NCBI GenBank assembly: GCA_029569255.1
Contig: JAKQUO010000019.1
Span: 87,175-151,174 of the forward strand
Source: Acidobacteriota bacterium
GTDB lineage: Bacteria; Acidobacteriota; Aminicenantia; Aminicenantales; Saccharicenantaceae
Length of the DNA: 64,000 nucleotides
Direction of reading: 5' to 3'
Numbering within the stretch: the stretch's first letter is position 1; the number at the start of each line of letters is the position of its first letter. A program made the translations under genes and the position numbers. This document shows positions 18,969-28,118 of the stretch, in pieces. The notes below the pieces were generated by a model. The model made no database searches. It was not told the origin of the DNA and worked only from the letters and a program-made list of their open reading frames with translations.

Positions 18969-20807
18969 ATGAAACGCCGTTTCCTCGAACTGCTCGGCGA
19001 GCGCGTGCTGTTGGGCGACGGCGGCATGGGCACGATGCTCTACGCCAAGGGCGTCTTTTTGAACGCCTGCTTCGACGAGCTCAATCTGACCAACCCGGCC
19101 CTGGTCAGGGAGGTCCACCGGGACTATGTCCGGAGCGGGGCCGATATCATCGAGACCAACACCTTCGGGGCCAACCGGAGGAAGCTGCTGCGGTTCGGGC
19201 TCGAAACCAAGGTCCGGGACATCCACCTCGCCGGCGCCGCCCTGGCCCGCGAAGAGGCGGGCCCGGAGGTCCTGGTGGCCGGCTCGATCGGCCCTCTCGG
19301 GGCGCAGGTCGCCCCCCTGGGGCCGCTGCCCGCGGCCGAAGCCGAGGCGATGTTCGCCGAACAGGCCTCCGCCTTGGCCGAGGGCGGGGTCGACCTGTTC
19401 ATCCTCGAGACCTTCCCGGACGTCCGGGAGATCGAGCTGGCCGTCAAGGCCGTCCGGGCCGCCGCCCCCGGCCTGCCGGTCATCGCCCAGATGACGATCG
19501 ACGAGAACGGCGACAGCCTGGGCGGGACGCCGGCCGAGATGTTCACGGCCAGGCTCGACGGCCTCGGGGCCGACGTCATCGGGATCAACTGCAGCGTCGG
19601 GCCGGCGCCCATGCTCCAATGCCTGGAGCGCATGGCCAAGACGACCGCGCGCCCCCTGTCGGTCATGCCGAACGCCGGCATGCCCCGCGAGGTCGGCGGC
19701 CGCCTCATCTACCTCAGCTCGCCCGATTACATGGCCGAGTACGCCAAGCGGTTCGTCCAAGGCGGCGCAAAGGTGGTCGGGGGCTGCTGCGGGACGACCC
19801 CCGCCCACATCAAGGCCATGCGCTTCGCCGTCAAGGCCCTCCAGCCGCCGCCGAGAAGCGCCGTCTCCGTCACGGGCCCCGCCGACGAGCCGCGCCTCCC
19901 CGCGGTCCCCGCCGGCGAGCGGTCCCGGCTGGGACGGAAGCTGGCCGCGGGCGAGTTCGTGCGGAGCGTCGAGATCGTCCCCCCCCGCGGGCACGACCCC
20001 GCCGCCGCCGTCGAGGCGGCCCGGGAGCTCGCCGGCCGCGGCGTCGACTGCGTCAATATCCCCGACGGCCCCCGGGCGAGCGCGCGGATGAGCCCCATGG
20101 CCCTGGCCACGATCCTGTCCGCCCGGGCGGGGATCGAGGTCATCCTCCATTACACCTGCCGCGACCGGAACCTCCTGGGGATGCAGTCCGACTTTCTCGG
20201 CCTCCAGGCCGCCGGGGTCCGGAACATGCTCATCGTCACCGGGGACCCCCCCAAACTCGGCGACTATCCGAGCGCCACGGCCGTCTACGACGTCGATTCG
20301 ATCGGCCTGACGGGCGTCGTCGCCGCCCTCAACAGGGGCCTCGACATCGGGGGGAAGGCCATGCGCCAGGGGACCTCCTTTCTCATCGGGGTGGGGGTCA
20401 ATCCGGGGGCGGCCAACCTCGCCTACGAGATCGGGCGCTTCCACCGGAAGATCGAGGCCGGGGCCGATTTCGCCATCACCCAACCGGTGTTCGACACGGA
20501 GGTGCTGGACGGGTTCCTGCGGAAGATCGGGCGCCCACCCGTGCCGGTCCTGATCGGGATCTGGCCCCTGTGGAGCCTGGCCAACGCCGAATTCATGAAC
20601 AACGAGGTCCCCGGGGCCTCGGTGCCGCCGCGGGTCATGGAGCGGATGCGCCGGGCCCAGGCGAGAAGCCCGGAGAGCGCCCGGGACGAGGGCGTGGCCA
20701 TCTCGAGGGAGGTCCTGCGGGCCTTCAAGGACAGGGTCCAGGGCGTCCAGGTCAGCCCGCCGCTGGGCAAGATCGGGCTCGCCCTGGACGTCCTCGACGG
20801 GCTCTGA
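18969..20807 (+). CDS. Bifunctional homocysteine S-methyltransferase / methylenetetrahydrofolate reductase
   Basis: 612 residues, the same architecture as Bacillus YitJ. Residues 1-290 form the homocysteine-binding barrel: LLGDGGMGTML at the start, the zinc ligand Cys in GINCSVGP, and the Cys pair in GGCCGTTPAHI. Residues 310-612 form the MTHFR barrel with VEIVPPRG, HYTCRDRN, TGDPPKLGDY and DFAITQPVFD. Together they would reduce methylene-THF and pass methyl groups to homocysteine to make methionine. With fhs nearby this supports an active folate C1 pathway. ATG 18969 fits the known N-terminus better than an in-frame start at 18900, which lies before the promoter. The dual role of YitJ-type proteins is established; the activity here is inferred. 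Confidence 0.9.
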   Translation: MKRRFLELLGERVLLGDGGMGTMLYAKGVFLNACFDELNLTNPALVREVHRDYVRSGADIIETNTFGANRRKLLRFGLETKVRDIHLAGAALAREEAGPEVLVAGSIGPLGAQVAPLGPLPAAEAEAMFAEQASALAEGGVDLFILETFPDVREIELAVKAVRAAAPGLPVIAQMTIDENGDSLGGTPAEMFTARLDGLGADVIGINCSVGPAPMLQCLERMAKTTARPLSVMPNAGMPREVGGRLIYLSSPDYMAEYAKRFVQGGAKVVGGCCGTTPAHIKAMRFAVKALQPPPRSAVSVTGPADEPRLPAVPAGERSRLGRKLAAGEFVRSVEIVPPRGHDPAAAVEAARELAGRGVDCVNIPDGPRASARMSPMALATILSARAGIEVILHYTCRDRNLLGMQSDFLGLQAAGVRNMLIVTGDPPKLGDYPSATAVYDVDSIGLTGVVAALNRGLDIGGKAMRQGTSFLIGVGVNPGAANLAYEIGRFHRKIEAGADFAITQPVFDTEVLDGFLRKIGRPPVPVLIGIWPLWSLANAEFMNNEVPGASVPPRVMERMRRAQARSPESARDEGVAISREVLRAFKDRVQGVQVSPPLGKIGLALDVLDGL

Positions 20808-20808
20808 G

Positions 20809-20840
20809 GGCGGGGCCCCCGGACCGGGGCCCGCCCCGGG
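20809..20840. terminator. GC-rich hairpin between convergent genes
   Basis: A strong imperfect inverted repeat built from GGGCGGGGCCCC and GGGGCCCGCCC lies between the ends of the MTHFR fusion gene and the Kbl-like gene. There is no T-tract, so it would have to work as a Rho-dependent or stalling hairpin if it is a terminator. Confidence 0.3.
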
Positions 20841-20866
20841 CCAAGCCGGGGGGCCGTCCCGCCGCC

Positions 20867-22114
20867 TCACATCCCGTACTTGGCGATGATCTCCTGCTTG
20901 GTCCTGCCCAGGATGTCGAACTTCTTCCCGACCTTGGTGAAGGCCTCGAGGGCCCGGTCGAGGTGGCGGGTCTCGTGGCCGGCCGAGATCTGGGTCCGGA
21001 TCCGGGCCTGTCCCTGGGGCACGACCGGGAAGAAGAAGCCGATGGCGTAGACGCCCTCGTCGTAGAGCGCCCGGGAGACATCCTGGGCCAGCTTGGCGTT
21101 GAAGAGCATGACCGGGACGATGGGCGTGTCCCCTTCCCTGAGGACGAAGCCGGCCTCGGTCAGGCCCTTGCGCCAGTAGGCCGCATTCTTCTCGAGCTTG
21201 TCCCGCCGCTCGGTCGACCGGGAGACGATGTCCATGACCTTGAGGACGCCCTCGACGACGACCGGGGCGATGGTGTTGGAGAAGAGGTACGGCCGGGCCC
21301 GCTGGCGGCACATCTCGACGAGCTCGCGGCGGCCGCTGACGCAGCCCCCGGAGGCCCCGCCGAGGGCCTTGCCGAAGGTCGTCGTGATGATGTCGATCTT
21401 CCCGACGACGCCGCACTTCTCGTGCGTGCCGCGGCCCGTCCGGCCGATGAAGCCGGTGGCGTGGGAGTCGTCGACGAGGACCATGGCGTCGTGCTTCTCG
21501 CAGATGCGGACCATCTCGTCGAGCTTGGCCGTGTCGCCGTCCATGGAGAAGACGCCGTCGGTGACGACGAGCTTGAGGCGCTTGTCGGCGTGGAGCTGGA
21601 GCTTCTCCTCGAGGTGGCCCATGTCGGAGTGCTTGATGGTGTCGTGCATGGCGCTGCAGAGGCGGATGCCGTCGACGAGCGAAGCGTGGACGAGGCGGTC
21701 GGAGACGATGACGTCGTCCTTGGTCAGGACGGCCTCGAAGACGCCGGCGTTGGCGTCCATGCAGGACGGGAAGAGGAGCGTGTCCTCGGTCCCCAGGAAC
21801 TCGGTCAGGCGCCGCTCGAGCTCGCGGTGGATGTCCTGGGTGCCGCAGATGAAGCGGACGGACGACATGCCGTAGCCGCGCGAGTCGAGGCCGTCGTGCG
21901 CCGCCTGGACGACCTCTGGGTGGCTCGACAGCCCGAGGTAGTTGTTGGCGCACATGTTGATGACCTTCTTGAGGGGGGAGCCGGCCGGGAACTCGACCTC
22001 GATGTCGGCCGCCTGGGGCGAGTGGATGAAGCGCTCCTGCTTGAACAGCCCGGCGTCCCGGATGGCCTTGAGCTGGGCCTGGTAGACGCCGCGGACCTTG
22101 TCGCTGTAAGCCAT
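20867..22114 (-). CDS. Alpha-oxoamine synthase, closest to 2-amino-3-ketobutyrate CoA ligase (Kbl)
   Basis: 415-residue PLP enzyme of fold type I. Motifs: CANNYLGLSSHPEV, SSVRFICGTQDIHRELE, the cofactor Asp/His in LVDDSHATGF, the PLP lysine in TTTFGKALGGASGG (about residue 260), and RPYLFSNTIAP. Across the whole length it reads like Kbl, which joins glycine and acetyl-CoA. Its position 9 nt behind a discrete acyl carrier protein, in an operon with a CoA ligase and holo-ACP synthase, is unlike kbl-tdh operons and recalls bacterial serine palmitoyltransferase clusters. No threonine dehydrogenase is in the window. Biochemically either glycine acetyltransfer or acyl-ACP condensation is possible. 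GGAG precedes the ATG. Confidence 0.88.
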   Translation of the reverse strand: MAYSDKVRGVYQAQLKAIRDAGLFKQERFIHSPQAADIEVEFPAGSPLKKVINMCANNYLGLSSHPEVVQAAHDGLDSRGYGMSSVRFICGTQDIHRELERRLTEFLGTEDTLLFPSCMDANAGVFEAVLTKDDVIVSDRLVHASLVDGIRLCSAMHDTIKHSDMGHLEEKLQLHADKRLKLVVTDGVFSMDGDTAKLDEMVRICEKHDAMVLVDDSHATGFIGRTGRGTHEKCGVVGKIDIITTTFGKALGGASGGCVSGRRELVEMCRQRARPYLFSNTIAPVVVEGVLKVMDIVSRSTERRDKLEKNAAYWRKGLTEAGFVLREGDTPIVPVMLFNAKLAQDVSRALYDEGVYAIGFFFPVVPQGQARIRTQISAGHETRHLDRALEAFTKVGKKFDILGRTKQEIIAKYGM

Positions 22115-22123
22115 GTGTTCTCC

Positions 22124-22378
22124 TTATTTCTTCGCGACGAAGCGCTCGACGAGCGAGACGATCTTGTTGACCGAGTCGAAGGCCTCGGGCGTGGCCTCGT
22201 CGTCCGGGATGGCGATCCGGTACCTGTTCTCGAGGAAGCGCTTGAGCGAGACCATCGAGAACGAGTCGACGATGCCGCCCGAGATGAGCGGCGTGTCGTA
22301 GGTCAGGGGCTCGCTGTCGTCTTCGAGGTACTCCTTGACGACGTAGTCGAGGACGATGTCCTTGAGCTCTTCGGCCAT
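22124..22378 (-). CDS. Stand-alone acyl carrier protein
   Basis: 84 residues, acidic, four-helix ACP fold. The phosphopantetheine site is Ser39 in GGIVDSFSMV, a variant of the usual DSL motif with Phe after the serine. It sits between a Kbl-like synthase downstream and a CoA-ligase gene upstream, with acpS further upstream, so a dedicated carrier for the synthase is likely rather than the housekeeping fatty-acid ACP, which normally lies in the fab cluster. GGAGG precedes the ATG. The family call is firm; the acyl group carried is unknown. Confidence 0.9.
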   Translation of the reverse strand: MAEELKDIVLDYVVKEYLEDDSEPLTYDTPLISGGIVDSFSMVSLKRFLENRYRIAIPDDEATPEAFDSVNKIVSLVERFVAKK

Positions 22379-22404
22379 CTGCGGCCTCCTTCTTTCTCGA
22401 ATTG

Positions 22405-22488
22405 GGGGACACGGACCGAATTCTGCTTGCGGGACATGTCCCGGAGGTGCGTGTCCCGGGTTCCTGGCAGAATTCGGTACATGTCCCC
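22405..22488. repeat. REP-like element with 22-nt inverted ends
   Basis: Left arm 22405-22426 and right arm 22467-22488 are inverted copies (20 of 22 pair; both contain ACCGAATTCTGC or its complement and end in GGGGACA). Inside is a perfect 12-bp palindrome GGGACATGTCCC at 22431-22442. It fills the gap between the CoA-ligase and ACP genes. The same ends occur at 8295-8323. No tyrosine-transposase gene of the REP-associated type is in the window. Confidence 0.75.
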
Positions 22489-22489
22489 G

Positions 22490-24193
<1,704 letters not shown>

Positions 24194-24201
24194 GGGCGAT
24201 C

Positions 24202-24600
24202 TCACTCCGCTCGTGGGGATGGGGCGCGCTTTTCCAGGACGACGACCGCCGAGGCGACGTCCTGGATATGGGTCAGCGAGACCTCCATGGCGCCGATGCC
24301 GTGGGCCTCGCAGAACTCCCTGACCTTGCCGTGGACGAAAAGCTCCGGCTTGCCCAGCCGGTTGTTGACGACCTCGATCTCGGAGAACTTGTGGCCGCCC
24401 GACCAGCCCGTGCCCATGGCCTTGAGGAAGGCCTCCTTGGCCGCGAACCGGGCGGCGAAGTGGAGGGCCGGCCGGTGCTTGGACTCGCAGTAGGCGATCT
24501 CGGCCGGGGTGAAGAGCTTGGTCTTGAGGCTCTTCGTGCGGACGAGCTTGTCCTCGACCCGCTGGACCTCGATGATGTCCGTGCCCGCCCCGAAAATCAA
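24202..24600 (-). CDS. acpS: Holo-[acyl-carrier-protein] synthase
   Basis: 132 residues. Transfers 4'-phosphopantetheine from CoA to the serine of ACP. The magnesium/CoA motifs GTDIIEV at the N-terminus and RFAAKEAFLKAMGTG (about residue 50) are intact, and the C-terminal VSLTHIQDVASAVVVLE strand is typical. The start is taken as TTG at 24600; no ATG or GTG precedes the conserved IFGAGTDI segment, and GGAGG lies somewhat far upstream (16 nt). First gene of an operon with the CoA ligase, ACP and Kbl-like synthase, so a local ACP is its natural substrate, although it may also serve the housekeeping ACP. Confidence 0.92.
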   Translation of the reverse strand: MIFGAGTDIIEVQRVEDKLVRTKSLKTKLFTPAEIAYCESKHRPALHFAARFAAKEAFLKAMGTGWSGGHKFSEIEVVNNRLGKPELFVHGKVREFCEAHGIGAMEVSLTHIQDVASAVVVLEKRAPSPRAE

Positions 24601-24631
24601 GGACTTGGACGCCTTTCCTCCAGGAAAATCC

Positions 24632-24648
24632 GGTCCGTAAAACGGACC
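24632..24648 (-). promoter_or_regulatory. Palindromic operator candidate over the acpS transcription start
   Basis: GGTCCG-TAAAA-CGGACC is a perfect 6-bp inverted repeat centred at 24640, starting 2 bp downstream of the -10 box and covering the expected transcription start. Such a position is typical of a repressor operator. The regulator is not in the window. Confidence 0.5.
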
Positions 24649-24650
24649 TT

Positions 24651-24678
24651 ATTATAGATGAGCCGGGCCAAATGTCAA
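24651..24678 (-). promoter_or_regulatory. Promoter of the acpS-ACP-Kbl operon
   Basis: TTGACA (24673-24678) and TATAAT (24651-24656) on the minus strand, 16 bp apart: both hexamers match consensus exactly. One of the strongest promoters in the window. Confidence 0.78.
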
Positions 24679-24746
24679 AGCGCGGCCTCCCGGAGGGCGG
24701 CGGCGGCGGGGCGGCCGCGGAGGCCCCGGGGCCGGCGGGGCCGCGG

Positions 24747-25988
24747 TCACTCGCCGGGCCGGGAGGGGCCTTTCGCCAGGCAGCCCAGCTGTTCGGCCAA
24801 GGCGTTGATGAACAGGCCGACATCGCTGACGACGCCGACCGCCTGGCTGGTCCCGCGGTCCGAGAGCTTGGTGACGACCGCGGGGTTGATGTCCACGCAG
24901 ACGGTCTTGATCCAGGACGGGATCATGTTGCCGGTGCCGATCGAATGGAGCATCGAGGACAGCATGAGGATCATCTCGGCGCCTTCGCAGATCTCGGCGT
25001 AACGGCGCTGCGCCTCGATCATGTCGGTCGCCGTCTCCGGCAGGGGGCCGTCGTCGCGGATGGACCCGGCCAGGCAGAAGGGGATCCCTTTCCTGACGAT
25101 CTCGTACATGATGCCCGTCGTCAGGTCGCCCGCCTCGACCGCCTGGCGGATGGAGCCGAAGCGGTTGACGCGGTTGATCGCCCGCATGTGGTTGCGGTGG
25201 CCCTCGCGCGTCGGCCGGCCCGAGTCCTTGTCGACGCCCAGCGAGGTGTTGAAGTAGGCGGTTTCGATGTCGTGCACGGCCAGCGCGTTGCCGGCCAGGA
25301 CCCCGTTGATGAAGCCGCCGCGGATGAGCCCGCTCAGGGCCGGGATGCCGCCGGTGTGGACGACGACCGGCCCGACCACGGCGACGATCTTCCCTTGGCG
25401 TCCGGTGATCCCCCGGATCTCCTCGGCCAGGTCGCGGACCAGCAGCTTGACGCTCCGTTCGGACGACACCGGGTTCTCCATGAAGCCGAAGCTGCTGCCC
25501 TGGCGGTCCAGCTCGGGCGGGAAGACGCGAACCGACTCCGAGCCGCAGAGCACGGGATCGGCCGGCTCGACCTCCCGGAGCTTCTTGCAGACGAGCCCGG
25601 ACGGGGCCTTGACGATGACGCCGTCCATCCGCTGACGGCCGACCGGGTGCCATCCCCCGCCGAAGAAGACCTCGGTGCGGTGATTGGTCGTCGAGTAGAA
25701 ATCGTCGGGGACGCAGGCCTTCTTCTCCGCCGGCTTGAAGACCGCTTCCGGGGCCGCCTTCCCGTAGCAGCCGAGCCGGACGAGCTTTTTCTCCAGGTCG
25801 GAGAGCCGCTCCTCTGTCGCCGCCATGACATCCAGCTCCAGCGACGACGGCAGCAGCTCGGTCTTCCCGACCTTGAGCTCGGCGATCTCGTAGTCGGCCC
25901 CCTCTTCGATGATCAGGTTGAGCAGCTTGGTCAGGATGCCGGAATCGATGAGATGGCCTTCGGCGGTGAAGCGTTTTCGGGCCTGCAT
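24747..25988 (-). CDS. TIGR00300 (LOR/SDH-domain) family protein, putative ornithine cyclodeaminase
   Basis: 413 residues. The sequence has the features of the TIGR00300 family: an N-terminal domain with EGHLIDSGILTKLLNLI, the central DFYSTTNHRTEVFFGG block, and a C-terminal Rossmann-like half with VVGPVVVHTGG, GGFINGVLAGNALAVHDIE and MLHSIGTGNMIPS. Related domains in AgrE/ArgZ-type and archaeal enzymes convert ornithine to proline with bound NAD. Carbamate kinase and OTC, encoded 28 kb away, would produce the ornithine. Start ATG 25988 has AGGAGG 5 nt upstream and lies about 55 nt after the predicted transcription start, which excludes an ATG at 26048. Family is well supported; activity is inferred. 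Confidence 0.82.
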   Translation of the reverse strand: MQARKRFTAEGHLIDSGILTKLLNLIIEEGADYEIAELKVGKTELLPSSLELDVMAATEERLSDLEKKLVRLGCYGKAAPEAVFKPAEKKACVPDDFYSTTNHRTEVFFGGGWHPVGRQRMDGVIVKAPSGLVCKKLREVEPADPVLCGSESVRVFPPELDRQGSSFGFMENPVSSERSVKLLVRDLAEEIRGITGRQGKIVAVVGPVVVHTGGIPALSGLIRGGFINGVLAGNALAVHDIETAYFNTSLGVDKDSGRPTREGHRNHMRAINRVNRFGSIRQAVEAGDLTTGIMYEIVRKGIPFCLAGSIRDDGPLPETATDMIEAQRRYAEICEGAEMILMLSSMLHSIGTGNMIPSWIKTVCVDINPAVVTKLSDRGTSQAVGVVSDVGLFINALAEQLGCLAKGPSRPGE

Positions 25989-26049
25989 GGCAACCTCCTG
26001 GGGATGCTTGGGGCGGGCGAAGTCCAGCGCCTTCTCGCCCCCCGTCATG

Positions 26050-26079
26050 ACTATATCCCATCGCCCAAGGCCGTGTCCA
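26050..26079 (-). promoter_or_regulatory. Promoter of the TIGR00300 gene
   Basis: TGGACA (26074-26079) and TATAGT (26050-26055) on the minus strand, 18 bp apart. Initiation near 26043 leaves a leader of about 55 nt. Confidence 0.6.
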
Positions 26080-26128
26080 GCCGTTCCGCCCCCCCCCGAC
26101 GCCCTCGGCGCCGGCCCTCGATGCCGGC

Positions 26129-26157
26129 TTGCCCGGGCGGACGAGGTCCACTATAAT
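26129..26157 (+). promoter_or_regulatory. Promoter of the SH3-barrel gene
   Basis: TTGCCC (26129-26134), 17 bp, TATAAT (26152-26157). The ATG at 26178 lies 20 nt beyond the -10 box, so the leader is only about 13 nt. Confidence 0.6.
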
Positions 26158-26177
26158 CGTCGCAGGGTGAACCCGGC

Positions 26178-27362
26178 ATGCGCACAAGAGCCCGTCTCGC
26201 CGCCTCTCTGATCCTCCTTCTCGGCGCGGCCCTGGCCGCCCCGGCCCAGGTCGCGCCGGCCCGGGCGGCGAAGATCAAGGTCACGGCCGAACAGGCCAAC
26301 CTCCGGGAGAAGCCGGACATCGGCAGCGGCATCGTCCAGCAGGTCCCCGAGGGGACCGTCCTCGAGGCCGACCGGAAAGAGGGCGAGTGGTTCTATGTCC
26401 GCTACACGCTCGAGGACGGCGGGGTCCTCGGCGGCTGGATCCACGAGAGCCTGGTCGAGGCCGTCGAGGAGGCCGCCGCGCCCGCCGCGACGAGGCCGGC
26501 CGTGAAGCCGGAGCAGCCGCCTGCCGCGCCGCGCGAGCGGCCCCCCCTGAAGCCGCGGCGGCCCCGGATCGGCCCGATCGAGCGGCCCGAGTTCCGGACG
26601 GGGAGTTTCCCGCTCGAGGCCGCGTTCTCCCTGGGGCTGGCCACCATGGCGCCGCGCGACCTCAACGACGGGGCCCGCGGCTTCGCCGGCGCCTTCGGGG
26701 CCGGGACCGGCGTTCCCGCGACGGCGGCGGCGGAGGCCCTCCGCGCCGGCCTCCTCGCCGGGGTCGAGCTCAACTACAGGTTCTCCCCGAAGCTGGCCGT
26801 CGGGCTGGCCGCGGACCATTTGAAGGGGGCGAACGCCTCCGTGGTCGAGTTCTCCGACGGCGCGACGGTCCGGACCCGGCCCGCCGCCCGGGCCGTGCCG
26901 GTCAAGGTCACCGCCAGGTATTCGCTGGGCCGCGGGGTCTATGTCCGCGGCGGCCTCGGCGCCTACGCCGTCAAGGCCTCCTATCTCTACCGCGTCGACC
27001 GGTCCGGAGCGTGGGAGCGGTGGCAAGGCGCGGCGACGGCGAGCGGGCTCGGCGGCGAGGCGGCGTTCGGCGGCGAGTGGGAGCCGGCCGCGAGGACCGC
27101 CGTGTTCATCGAGGCCGGCTTCCGCTACGCCCGCTTCACCAAGTTGACGGGCAAGGACGTCCACAGGTCCCCGTCCGGCGCGACCGGCACCGTCATCGGG
27201 ACCCTCACCCGTTGGAACGAGGAGGCCCCCGACGAGACGGCGTATCCGCGTCTTTTCGTCATGCCCGCGCTTCCGTCCGGGACGGGGATCAGCGGCGCCC
27301 GCGCGGCCGTCCTCGACCTGTCCGGCGGGACCGTCCGGGCCGGCGTCCGCTACCGGTTCTAG
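26178..27362 (+). CDS. Exported SH3-domain and beta-barrel protein
   Basis: 394 residues. A signal peptide (residues 1-30) is followed by a bacterial SH3 domain at about 32-92 (VTAEQANLREKPDIGSGIV, then WFYVRYTLEDGG and GWIHESLVE). A proline/alanine-rich linker follows (95-140), then a beta-rich domain of about 240 residues ending in AGVRYRF, an outer-membrane barrel terminus. SH3b domains often bind peptidoglycan, so the protein may tie the outer membrane to the wall. Its end overlaps the convergent gene by 4 nt. No named family recognised; class confident, role inferred. Confidence 0.8.
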   Translation: MRTRARLAASLILLLGAALAAPAQVAPARAAKIKVTAEQANLREKPDIGSGIVQQVPEGTVLEADRKEGEWFYVRYTLEDGGVLGGWIHESLVEAVEEAAAPAATRPAVKPEQPPAAPRERPPLKPRRPRIGPIERPEFRTGSFPLEAAFSLGLATMAPRDLNDGARGFAGAFGAGTGVPATAAAEALRAGLLAGVELNYRFSPKLAVGLAADHLKGANASVVEFSDGATVRTRPAARAVPVKVTARYSLGRGVYVRGGLGAYAVKASYLYRVDRSGAWERWQGAATASGLGGEAAFGGEWEPAARTAVFIEAGFRYARFTKLTGKDVHRSPSGATGTVIGTLTRWNEEAPDETAYPRLFVMPALPSGTGISGARAAVLDLSGGTVRAGVRYRF

Positions 27363-27796
27363 AGCCGCGGGACGCGGAGCGCCTTGTCCACGTAGTCCTC
27401 GGGCAGGCCGCACTCCCTGGCCCCGTCGAGGACGACTTTCTCGTAATCGGGGTGGGGCTGGCCGGCCGCCCGGCCGGTGCGGCCGTAGGTCATGACCCGG
27501 TCGGTCCGCCCGTCCCGGTCCCTGACCTCGACCTCCAGGCGCTCGTAGTGCCGGGGATAGCCTTCGAAGGCGTCCAGGGTCAGCCGGTCGCGCTCGGTGA
27601 TGTCGAAGACCGCCCCCCAGACCCTCTCCGTCTCGGATTTGACGATGTTGCCGACGGCGCCGTCCCAGGGGACCGAATAGCCGTCGTAGACGAACCGATA
27701 TCCTTCGAGACAGGCGACCTTGACGAACCGGCTGGCCGGGCACCAGCGCTTCATCTGGGCCTGGTTCAGGTTCGACGCGTAGGCGAAGTAGAGCAC
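27359..27796 (-). CDS. Gamma-glutamylcyclotransferase-like protein
   Basis: 145 residues of the GGCT/AIG2 fold. The substrate loop YFAYASNLN at residues 3-11 matches the YGSNL motif and the acid residue is Glu in LDAFEGYPRHYER. Enzymes of this fold cleave gamma-glutamyl amino acids to 5-oxoproline or act on other gamma-glutamyl amines. GTG start at 27796, with GAGGAGG 6 nt upstream. The gene stands alone, transcribed from its own promoter and overlapping the SH3-barrel gene by 4 nt at the 3' end. Fold is firm; exact substrate unknown. Confidence 0.88.
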   Translation of the reverse strand: MLYFAYASNLNQAQMKRWCPASRFVKVACLEGYRFVYDGYSVPWDGAVGNIVKSETERVWGAVFDITERDRLTLDAFEGYPRHYERLEVEVRDRDGRTDRVMTYGRTGRAAGQPHPDYEKVVLDGARECGLPEDYVDKALRVPRL

Positions 27797-27831
27797 GGCC
27801 GGCCTCCTCGAAGGGCTGGTCCTCGCCGGGG

Positions 27832-27861
27832 ATTATAAGCGCTTTCGGCGTCCCGGGGCAA
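27832..27861 (-). promoter_or_regulatory. Promoter of the gamma-glutamylcyclotransferase gene
   Basis: TTGCCC (27856-27861) and TATAAT (27832-27837) on the minus strand with 18 bp between them. Confidence 0.5.
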
Positions 27862-27881
27862 GCGCGGGCCCGTCCGCGCGC

Positions 27882-27910
27882 TTGACGGACGGGGCCGGGG
27901 CCGCTATGCT
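27882..27910 (+). promoter_or_regulatory. Promoter of the Trm112-like/purF unit
   Basis: TTGACG (27882-27887), 17 bp, TATGCT (27905-27910); GAGAGAGGAG follows as the ribosome site. The leader would be about 12 nt, too short for a purine riboswitch. Confidence 0.6.
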
Positions 27911-27927
27911 GAGAGAGGAGTCCGTCC

Positions 27928-28116
27928 ATGCCCATCAGTCCCGCCCTCCTGGCCATCCTGGCCTGCCCGGCGTGCAAGGGCGACATCAAGCTCACGGCCG
28001 ACGAGACGGGCCTGAAGTGCGTCGCCTGTCAGCGCGTCTACCCCGTCCGGGGCGACATCCCGGTCATGATCGTCGACGAGGCCGCCGTCGAGCCGGACCG
28101 GCCGGTCAAGCCCTGA
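27928..28116 (+). CDS. Trm112-like zinc-ribbon protein
   Basis: 62 residues with two CxxC knuckles, CPAC at 13-16 and CVAC at 31-34, and a typical YPVRGDIPVMI strand. Bacterial Trm112/YcaR proteins stabilise methyltransferases or act as small zinc proteins of unclear function. It ends 2 nt before purF and shares its promoter; the reason for pairing with a purine enzyme is not obvious. AGAGAGGAG precedes the ATG. Family firm, partner unknown. Confidence 0.88.
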   Translation: MPISPALLAILACPACKGDIKLTADETGLKCVACQRVYPVRGDIPVMIVDEAAVEPDRPVKP

Positions 28117-28118
28117 CC

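Noticed and set aside
25989-26048. ATG at 26048 as the start of the TIGR00300 protein
   Set aside because: It lies upstream of the predicted transcription start and lacks a ribosome site, while ATG 25988 has AGGAGG at ideal distance.
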